Shown here in pieces: positions 7,197 to 12,904 of a stretch of DNA of 12,904 bases. The position numbers and the translations under genes are program-made. The notes beneath the pieces are model-generated. The model was not told the DNA's origin and ran no database searches. It worked only from the letters and a program-made list of their open reading frames with translations. Source of the stretch: JALJPB01 sp963933115. GTDB lineage: Bacteria; Pseudomonadota; Gammaproteobacteria; Enterobacterales; Alteromonadaceae. The stretch spans positions 1-12,904 of the forward strand of contig CAWVSL010000058.1 of the NCBI GenBank assembly GCA_963933115.1. Direction: 5' to 3'. Position 1 is the first letter of the stretch; each line of letters begins with the position of its first letter.

Positions 7197-7224
7197 ATAT
7201 GGGGTTATTATGGTCTATTTCAAC
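7197..7224 (-). promoter_or_regulatory. Sigma-32 (RpoH) type heat-shock promoter of fxsA
   Basis: The minus strand reads GTTGAAA, 13 bases, CCCCATAT. The -35 core TTGAAA and the -10 element both match the RpoH consensus, and the spacing is identical to the groES promoter. Transcription would begin near 7190, about 30 nt before the fxsA ATG. Confidence 0.85.
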
Positions 7225-7269
7225 CAAATGAATCCTTGTGTAAAAATATCAAGCTCATTACTTAAGATT

Positions 7270-7298
7270 TTGTTAAGGTTCAAGCAATAACGTATTAT
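7270..7298 (+). promoter_or_regulatory. Sigma-70 type promoter candidate for dsbD
   Basis: TTGTTA (7270-7275) and TATTAT (7293-7298) are separated by 17 bases, with matches of four and five out of six to the -35 and -10 consensus. The predicted start near 7305 gives a leader of about 115 nt. A small inverted repeat (CAATAA/TTATTG, 7285-7300) overlaps the -10 region. Confidence 0.5.
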
Positions 7299-7352
7299 TG
7301 ACCAAAGCACGACACATCAGGTAAACGCTATTTTACATGATTGTTAAATAAA

Positions 7353-7377
7353 TCATCTTGAACATCCAGCAAGATGA
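7353..7377 (+). repeat. Leader hairpin upstream of dsbD
   Basis: TCATCTTG (7353-7360) and CAAGATGA (7370-7377) are perfect 8-base arms around a 9-nt loop. Outer AT-rich arms (about 7343-7351 and 7384-7393) can extend the stem with an internal loop. No T-run follows, so it is not an intrinsic terminator. It lies inside the predicted dsbD leader, 43 nt before the start codon, and could affect mRNA stability or be an operator. Confidence 0.5.
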
Positions 7378-7420
7378 GGGTTATTATTTAAACTGGATAA
7401 CTGGGTCGTTAACATAAAGT

Positions 7421-9298
7421 ATGAATAAGTTCGTTTCTGTTTTTTTATTATTACTGACTATTGTAGTCGCCAACTTTTCATTAGTTGATAATACCGCTAA
7501 TGCTCAACAATCTATTTTTGATACTTCATCGAGTGTATTATTTGACAATGACAATGATTTTCTAACGGTTGACGAAGCTTTTTCTTTTGATTTCCATCAA
7601 AAAAATGAGCAACTTGAAATAACCTTTCATATTGCTGACGGTTATTACTTGTACCGTAAGCAATTTAAAATTACCGGTGAAAGAGTAACGATTAACGCGG
7701 TTAACTTACCTCGTGGTGAAGACCATGAAGATGAATTTTTTGGGCTTCAAGAAATTTACACTGGCGAGTTATTCTTCACTATCGACACTAGCAAAGCCAG
7801 TGAAAATTTCACGGTTAAAATTCGTTATCAAGGTTGCGCTAAAAAGGGATTATGCTATCCACCCACCAGTAAGGTTATCGCGTTAAATAAAATATCGAGT
7901 GCCACTGATCAACAATTGATTTTGTCAGCCCTTAATACTAATTCTGATGATTCTGCTAATGCTGAGAGTTCTCAATTTATTAACGGAAAAACTCCCGCCG
8001 CCGCCAGTGAACAAAATCAATTAGCGGACATGTTAAAACAAGACAGTTTATTACTCACCCTGTTGGCATTTTTTGCTGGTGGCTTACTCCTCTCGTTTAC
8101 CCCTTGTGTCTTTCCAATGTATCCCATTTTAACGGGTATAATAGTAGGACAAGCCAAAGACAAAGTATTAACAACTAAGCACGCTTTTACTTTGTCTTTT
8201 TTCTATGTTCAAGGTATGGCAATAACCTACACCCTCCTAGGCATTGTTGTTGCGCTTGCGGGTGCACAATTTCAGGCGATGTTTCAACACCCCCTGGTAT
8301 TAATTGCCCTTAGTATTTTATTTATCTTTTTAGCTTTATCGATGTTTGGCTTTTTCAATTTGGCGCTTCCTACTACCTGGCAAAATAGGCTTAATAACTT
8401 AAGCAATCAACAAAAAGGCGGTTCTATTGTTGGTGTTGTTATGATGGGCGTTATTTCAGGTCTAGTCGCCTCACCTTGCACCACAGCACCATTAACAGGT
8501 GCATTACTCTATATCTCTCAAACAGGTGATGTCGTCTTGGGCGCATCTGCCCTTTATGCTTTAAGCTTAGGTATGGGCTTACCCTTATTGATTTTAGGTA
8601 GTTCCGGCGGAAAACTATTACCTAAAGCGGGTGCTTGGATGAATATCATTAAAAATATTTTTGGTCTGCTCTTACTCGCTGTACCGATATTTTTACTTGA
8701 GCGAATTATTCCAACATTTTTTATTGAAATTTTATGGGTATTATTAATTTTAGCCACCGCAAGCTACTTTTATGTCGCTAATCAAAATGCTAGTGAGCAA
8801 AAAACCAAAGGTTTTTGGTATGGTTTCCGCTCATTATTAATCTTTCTTATGCTGTTCATTGGCGCACAACAAGCCTACCAACTCATCACACCCACAGCGC
8901 TACCAAATAGCTTGCCAATAACTATTGAACACCAATCAAGCTTTAAAAAAATTGCTGATCTAGAAGAGCTCAATCAAGCGATAAAAGAGGCAAATGGTCA
9001 AGGGAGAACAGTGATGGTTGATTTGTACGCCGACTGGTGCATTGCTTGTAAAGAATTTGAAGAACATACCTTCAGCAAACCTGAAGTTAAGCAAGCACTT
9101 GCTAATACAACGTGGTTACAAATTGACTTAACCGAAACAAGCTCAACAGGCAGTATTGAGTTAATGGAGCACTTTGATGTATTTGGCTTACCTTCTATTA
9201 TCTTTTTTGATTTAACAGGCAATGAGCTGACTCAAAATAGAGTAACTGGTTTTATGAAAGCTGAAGCCTTTGCTAAACATATCAGAGCGATATTTTAA
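7421..9298 (+). CDS. dsbD: Thiol:disulfide interchange protein DsbD
   Basis: DsbD carries electrons from cytoplasmic thioredoxin across the inner membrane to periplasmic partners such as DsbC, DsbG and CcmG. All three redox modules are present in 625 residues. The N-terminal periplasmic domain has Cys139 and Cys145 in YQGCAKKGLCYPP, after a signal peptide (about 1-28, ending in ANA). The eight-helix membrane domain (about 209-483) has Cys229 in SFTPCVFP and Cys353 in ASPCTTAPL. The C-terminal thioredoxin-like domain has Cys540 and Cys543 in ADWCIAC, with the cis-proline at FGLPS (Pro591). It is somewhat longer than E. coli DsbD, mainly in the linkers around 160-205. The Shine-Dalgarno sequence is weak, but this ATG gives the intact signal peptide. 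It diverges from fxsA, as in E. coli, but lacks the usual upstream cutA. Confidence 0.97.
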   Translation: MNKFVSVFLLLLTIVVANFSLVDNTANAQQSIFDTSSSVLFDNDNDFLTVDEAFSFDFHQKNEQLEITFHIADGYYLYRKQFKITGERVTINAVNLPRGEDHEDEFFGLQEIYTGELFFTIDTSKASENFTVKIRYQGCAKKGLCYPPTSKVIALNKISSATDQQLILSALNTNSDDSANAESSQFINGKTPAAASEQNQLADMLKQDSLLLTLLAFFAGGLLLSFTPCVFPMYPILTGIIVGQAKDKVLTTKHAFTLSFFYVQGMAITYTLLGIVVALAGAQFQAMFQHPLVLIALSILFIFLALSMFGFFNLALPTTWQNRLNNLSNQQKGGSIVGVVMMGVISGLVASPCTTAPLTGALLYISQTGDVVLGASALYALSLGMGLPLLILGSSGGKLLPKAGAWMNIIKNIFGLLLLAVPIFLLERIIPTFFIEILWVLLILATASYFYVANQNASEQKTKGFWYGFRSLLIFLMLFIGAQQAYQLITPTALPNSLPITIEHQSSFKKIADLEELNQAIKEANGQGRTVMVDLYADWCIACKEFEEHTFSKPEVKQALANTTWLQIDLTETSSTGSIELMEHFDVFGLPSIIFFDLTGNELTQNRVTGFMKAEAFAKHIRAIF

Positions 9299-9324
9299 AA
9301 TGAACTGATGGATTTTTATTAAGA

Positions 9325-9351
9325 TCACCTTTGGTATCCGTCTAAAGGTGA
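9325..9351. terminator. Inverted repeat between convergent genes, possible bidirectional terminator
   Basis: TCACCTTT (9325-9332) and AAAGGTGA (9344-9351) are perfect 8-base arms around an 11-nt loop. It lies 27 nt after the dsbD stop and about 55 nt after the stop of the converging GGDEF-EAL gene. Both flanks are AT-rich, but neither has a clean T-run next to the stem, so termination efficiency is uncertain. Confidence 0.45.
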
Positions 9352-9406
9352 GCGCTTAACTAAATAATTATTACAAGCAGTTATAAAAACATTCAGTTAT
9401 TATATT

Positions 9407-11845
9407 TTATGACTCAACGAGTTTTTCATAATAGCCTTCAGATATATATTGATCAATAAAGTAGGGTATTTGACCTTCAGGGATGGCCTTGAAAAAATAA
9501 TCCCCTTGAATAAAGTCACAGTTAGATTGAATTAAACTGTCTAATTGCGCAGTAGTTTCAACACCGCAAGCGATAACGGTTAGTCCTAGTTTTCTCACCA
9601 TGTCTATCGTCGAAATAATAATGTGATAATCCACGTAGTTTTCTTCCATACTTGAAACAAGACTTTTATCTATTTTAATGACATCAACCGGCAGTTTTTT
9701 CAAATAGGACAACGAGGAATAACCTGATCCAAACTCATCAATAGCAAAAGTAAACCCTATGCTTTTTAATGCGTCCATTATTTTGATAGTTTTTTTAATA
9801 TCTTTCACTATTGTTTGTTCGGTTATCTCTAGTTCAAAATGCTTAGCGTCCAACTCAAACTCAATTAATAATTCTTGGAAATAGCTTATTAAATGCGGAT
9901 CGTTAAATTGTCCTGAGGATAAGTTAATCGAAATACGAGCACTGTTAAGCCCATGTGCTTGCATATCAATACACAATTCAAAACAACGGCGAATAACCCA
10001 GTAACCAACAATAATCAGATGTGGTGAATTTTCTAGTATCGAAACAAAATCATCCGGCGGGATGATGCCCCGCTCAGGGTGATGCCAACGTAAAAGCGCT
10101 TCAAAGCCATAAAATTTATTATTTTTGGGGTTTATTTGAGGTTGAAAACTCAGACTAAATTGTTTTTTACTCAAGGCTTGCCTGATTTCCACTTCGAGTC
10201 CAACTCGCTTCGTAATTTGCTGATACATTTCCTCATGGTAAACATGGTATTGATTGCCACCATTGTCTTTGGCTTGATACATCGCGATATCGGCATAACT
10301 GATTAAATGATCTGCATTATCGTTTTCCTCTTCACTGAAGACAATACCGATACTGGGAGTGACATAAAAATTGCTGTAGGGTAATTTAATCGGCTCTTTA
10401 AATTGTAACAATATTTGCTTTGCGACAGCTTTAGCCTCGGAAAGTGACTCTAGTTGAGTCAACACAATTACAAATTCATCACCGCCAAAACGGCATATAA
10501 AATCAGTCTTTTTTATGTTAAGACGAAGTCGTTTAGCCGCGACAATCAATAATTGGTCGCCTTCAGTATGGCCATAGCTATCATTGACTTTTTTAAAGTC
10601 ATCTAAATCTAAAAATAAAACGGCAATCCCTTTTTTATTTACTGTTGGCCTTAATGCAATGAATTGGCACAAAGACTCATTAAGCATATTACGATTGGGT
10701 AACCCCGTTAACCGGTCAAACATTGCCATAGTTTTTAATGCTGTTGTTTTTTGATTAACGGCTACATTAAGCTTCTCAAGCTCTTCACCTAATGCAATGG
10801 TTCTATCCGTTAGTATATCGAGTTCATCAAAAAAACCTGATGCGTATTGAAGCTTAAGTTGACGAAATTTATAAAATTCTTTTTTTGTTAACAGATGTAG
10901 TGCATTCGCTAATATTAATAATCGTTGCTTATATGGATTGATTAGCCAATAAACCAATATTGATAAGACAATAAAAAGGCTAACAACCCAAGCCAGGAAT
11001 TGCTGATTATAATCATTGTTGGCAATTTTAAAGGAGGTAATATCATCGGCTGTGGCTAAATAGTACTGGCGGTCATCGCTAGTTAATGGCAATAAATTCA
11101 ATAAATAATTTGATGATGTAAATTCAACTTCAATCCCTTCTCTTCTAACCTCATTAACTAATAGCACACCTGATAACGCTTTAAAAATATGGTTAAACAA
11201 ACTTGAGTTAGAAGTAGAGATAATAAGAGAACTTTCTAAATTAGCCAGAGGTGAGTCATCAAAACTGATAATAGCAACCTCCTGTTTTAATATGCTTTTC
11301 ATCGCATAAAGCATATCAACTAAAGAGATACTTATCGAAACAATAGCCAGTTCTCCATTTTTATTCATTAATGGCATACTGACCAAATATTGACAAATTT
11401 CTAAGCAATATAATCGATTTTGAGGGCGTTGAACCGTTAATGCTTTTGTCGCATTTTTTATAACATAACCTGACAGCTCTGTTGTGGTATAAAGCGGTTG
11501 AAGCTGAGCGTTTAATAACCAAATATTTTCCACATTAAGCTTGAGCTGTAGTTCATCAAAGTATTGACGTAACCCTTGACTTAATGAGTCAAAATTTGCC
11601 TGTTTGCTCACTTCAGTCATCTCGGCAAACGACTCTAACCAATCCCTTAATTTTGAGACTGAAATATCACTCTGCACATCCAATTGTAATTGGGCTTGAA
11701 TTAAAGTATTTAGTTGAAATCTTGTCAACTCATCTTGCGACCTATTTATTGAGGTTATTGAAAAAACAAGGCTAATACATAATAGAATTGGAATAATTAA
11801 TATAAATAATTGATTTGGTATACTGATAAATATTTTTTTCATCAT
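9407..11845 (-). CDS. Membrane-anchored GGDEF-EAL cyclic di-GMP protein
   Basis: This 812-residue protein has a first membrane helix (about 11-31), a periplasmic sensor region (about 32-281) and a second helix (about 282-302). A short HAMP/coiled linker follows, then a GGDEF domain (about 370-535) and an EAL domain (about 550-800). The cyclase motif is intact (RFGGDEF, 454-458, with FLDLDDFKKVND upstream). The inhibitory RxxD site reads KKTD, so product inhibition is probably lost. In the EAL domain, Glu582 (EALLRW), Asn641, Glu673, Asp703, Lys724 and Gln780 are kept. The DDFG motif reads DEFG (Glu704) and EGVE reads CGVE (Cys760), so phosphodiesterase activity is doubtful. The sensor contains Cys147 and Cys151. 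An ATG at 11890 is open but overlaps the upstream gene. The ATG at 11845 has AGGTGAGG before it and starts 14 nt after that gene's stop, so it is preferred. Confidence 0.92.
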   Translation of the reverse strand: MMKKIFISIPNQLFILIIPILLCISLVFSITSINRSQDELTRFQLNTLIQAQLQLDVQSDISVSKLRDWLESFAEMTEVSKQANFDSLSQGLRQYFDELQLKLNVENIWLLNAQLQPLYTTTELSGYVIKNATKALTVQRPQNRLYCLEICQYLVSMPLMNKNGELAIVSISISLVDMLYAMKSILKQEVAIISFDDSPLANLESSLIISTSNSSLFNHIFKALSGVLLVNEVRREGIEVEFTSSNYLLNLLPLTSDDRQYYLATADDITSFKIANNDYNQQFLAWVVSLFIVLSILVYWLINPYKQRLLILANALHLLTKKEFYKFRQLKLQYASGFFDELDILTDRTIALGEELEKLNVAVNQKTTALKTMAMFDRLTGLPNRNMLNESLCQFIALRPTVNKKGIAVLFLDLDDFKKVNDSYGHTEGDQLLIVAAKRLRLNIKKTDFICRFGGDEFVIVLTQLESLSEAKAVAKQILLQFKEPIKLPYSNFYVTPSIGIVFSEEENDNADHLISYADIAMYQAKDNGGNQYHVYHEEMYQQITKRVGLEVEIRQALSKKQFSLSFQPQINPKNNKFYGFEALLRWHHPERGIIPPDDFVSILENSPHLIIVGYWVIRRCFELCIDMQAHGLNSARISINLSSGQFNDPHLISYFQELLIEFELDAKHFELEITEQTIVKDIKKTIKIMDALKSIGFTFAIDEFGSGYSSLSYLKKLPVDVIKIDKSLVSSMEENYVDYHIIISTIDMVRKLGLTVIACGVETTAQLDSLIQSNCDFIQGDYFFKAIPEGQIPYFIDQYISEGYYEKLVES

Positions 11846-11853
11846 AGCGTTAG

Positions 11854-11861
11854 CCTCACCT
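11854..11861 (-). promoter_or_regulatory. Ribosome binding site that fixes the GGDEF-EAL start
   Basis: AGGTGAGG on the minus strand ends eight bases before the ATG at 11845 and overlaps the stop codon of the upstream barrel gene. This supports the 11845 start and translational linkage of the two genes. Confidence 0.65.
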
Positions 11862-12904
11862 AAAACCAGTACATTAATTGAATGGTCCATAAATCCCAGC
11901 GTTTACTATTATTTATGGCTAAATTAGGAAGGACTACAGGCGTTAATCGGGCAATACCTTCAATGTTATGATATTCAAATTGCAGGCGAAAATTTTCAGC
12001 CAAATCATAAGAGACTCCTAATGTGATATCATGTTGATACCCAGAATAGCTTGGTAAAAGCCCCCCCGAGGCCTCTTCTAAACCATCACCCTTTCTATTG
12101 TCTTTATCGGCATAAAATCGCTCATATCGAGCTAGTAAGATCAGACTATTGTCTATTTTATATCGAAATTGACTATAGTAACCTTGTCCAAGTTTATCGT
12201 GATGAAACTCAGGAAAATAAAAACCGTCAAAGACAAATCTTTCTTGAATGACCTCACTGCTAAACTCCCAGCGTTCTCCCTCAAACAACGCATTCACCAT
12301 AACTCGTTGAAAAGTCATCTTGGTGTCAAAAAATCTATCACCTTGCTCTTGAGCTTCATAGCCAAAATCTGCGTCGAGTAATGCCAAACCAAAACGCCAA
12401 GATGAACCCGCTGGCTGCCAATATAAGCTTGTTTGGACATCGTGGCTATTGCTCATCTTGCCGAGTGCTTGCTTGCTATAAAGTATTTGTGTCTGCTCTT
12501 TTGAAATAGGAGTCGTGCCTGAACTGACATTAAAATCAAAGTCACCCAGTAAGTCTGAGCTATGGCTTATTTTTAAAGCAGCGCCATCCGCACCAACAGC
12601 AATGTCTCTAAAGCCATCAAAATATATCGATTGGGGTAATATGATACTTGGACGAGTGAAAGGGACATCACGTGTGCCAGAATATAACCAGTGGTTATTT
12701 TTAAAACGACCTAAGTATAAATTAACTTGCCAGTCTTCAGCGTGATGAAGCGACCAATCGAGGAGTGCATAATCGACTCGCAAACCGTCGTCATAACGAT
12801 TACCCCCATCTAAGTAGGCAACTTGGCCGGTTAAACGAAAATGCGAATTAAGCTGGTAAGAGCCATTTAAGCCAACCTCGGTTAATTCAGCTGAGAGTTC
12901 ACCG
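11860..12904 (-). CDS. Outer-membrane beta-barrel (porin-like) protein, N-terminus outside the window
   Basis: The reading frame is open through the right edge, so only the last 347 residues are visible; the start and signal peptide lie beyond 12904. The first in-frame alternative start inside the window (TTG, 12783) is not a real start, because coding character continues upstream (for example GQVAYLDGGNRYDDGLRVDYALLD across that point). The protein shows repeated short amphipathic strands rich in Tyr, Trp and Phe, few cysteines, loops rich in Gly, Asp and Asn, and a terminal WTIQLMYWF that matches the outer-membrane insertion signal. It resembles uncharacterised Alteromonadales barrel proteins, but I cannot name the family or the substrate. 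Its stop is 14 nt before the GGDEF-EAL gene, so the two are probably co-transcribed. Confidence 0.82.
   Translation of the reverse strand, partial: GELSAELTEVGLNGSYQLNSHFRLTGQVAYLDGGNRYDDGLRVDYALLDWSLHHAEDWQVNLYLGRFKNNHWLYSGTRDVPFTRPSIILPQSIYFDGFRDIAVGADGAALKISHSSDLLGDFDFNVSSGTTPISKEQTQILYSKQALGKMSNSHDVQTSLYWQPAGSSWRFGLALLDADFGYEAQEQGDRFFDTKMTFQRVMVNALFEGERWEFSSEVIQERFVFDGFYFPEFHHDKLGQGYYSQFRYKIDNSLILLARYERFYADKDNRKGDGLEEASGGLLPSYSGYQHDITLGVSYDLAENFRLQFEYHNIEGIARLTPVVLPNLAINNSKRWDLWTIQLMYWF

Noticed and set aside
11843..11890. ATG at 11890 as the start of the GGDEF-EAL gene
   Set aside because: It would overlap the upstream gene by 31 bp and put a polar stretch before the membrane helix. The ATG at 11845 has a strong Shine-Dalgarno sequence and a cleaner signal anchor.
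12051..12745. Plus-strand short frames opposite the outer-membrane barrel gene
   Set aside because: The minus frame shows continuous barrel-like coding sequence to the window edge; the opposite frames are shadows.
12781..12783. TTG as the start codon of the barrel gene
   Set aside because: The frame continues upstream for 40 more codons with barrel-like sequence and no stop, so the gene is truncated by the window and does not start here.

Overview
The window looks like an AT-rich chromosomal segment from a marine gammaproteobacterium of the Alteromonadales. Colwelliaceae (Colwellia/Thalassotalea-like) is my best guess. This rests on the E. coli-like GroEL/GroES, the FxsA next to groES, the E. 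coli-like DsbD, and the TonB receptor and c-di-GMP gene content. The taxonomic call is inference, since there is no rRNA gene and I could run no search.

Layout from left to right. (1) Positions 1-245 are non-coding and hold a 33-bp AT-rich palindrome. They lie upstream of a complete TonB-dependent outer-membrane receptor gene (246-2588, +) of unknown substrate. (2) A convergent gene (2633-3337, -) encodes a single-pass membrane protein resembling DUF6090; it uses a GTG start. (3) A gap of about 470 bp carries an FNR-type box and a hairpin. It leads into a small secreted UrcA-family protein gene (3808-4218, +). (4) A heat-shock block on the minus strand reads fxsA (7160-6663), groES (6569-6279), groEL (6200-4560). 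It ends in a strong intrinsic terminator. Sequences matching the sigma-32 consensus, both with a 13-nt spacer and CCCCATAT, sit in front of fxsA and in front of groES. (5) dsbD (7421-9298, +) diverges from fxsA. It has its own vegetative-type promoter candidate and a leader hairpin. (6) On the minus strand at the right end, an outer-membrane beta-barrel gene is cut off by the window edge (12904-11860). It is followed 14 nt later by a membrane-anchored GGDEF-EAL protein gene (11845-9407).

How the genes relate. The groEL-groES-fxsA // dsbD arrangement keeps the E. coli order and orientations, but lacks aspA, dcuA and cutA between fxsA and dsbD. GroEL/GroES fold cytoplasmic proteins, and DsbD sends reducing power to the periplasm. 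The barrel and the GGDEF-EAL protein look co-transcribed and may link an envelope signal to cyclic di-GMP. The EAL domain carries two substitutions at motifs that normally bind metal, while the GGDEF motif is intact.

Most of the window is ordinary core genome. I do not see a convincing new multi-gene system. The observations most worth a second look are the degenerate EAL domain with its periplasmic CxxxC, the barrel/c-di-GMP gene pair, the twin heat-shock promoters, the FNR-like box upstream of the UrcA gene, and the palindrome upstream of the TonB receptor. No tRNA, rRNA, CRISPR array, transposase or prophage gene was seen.
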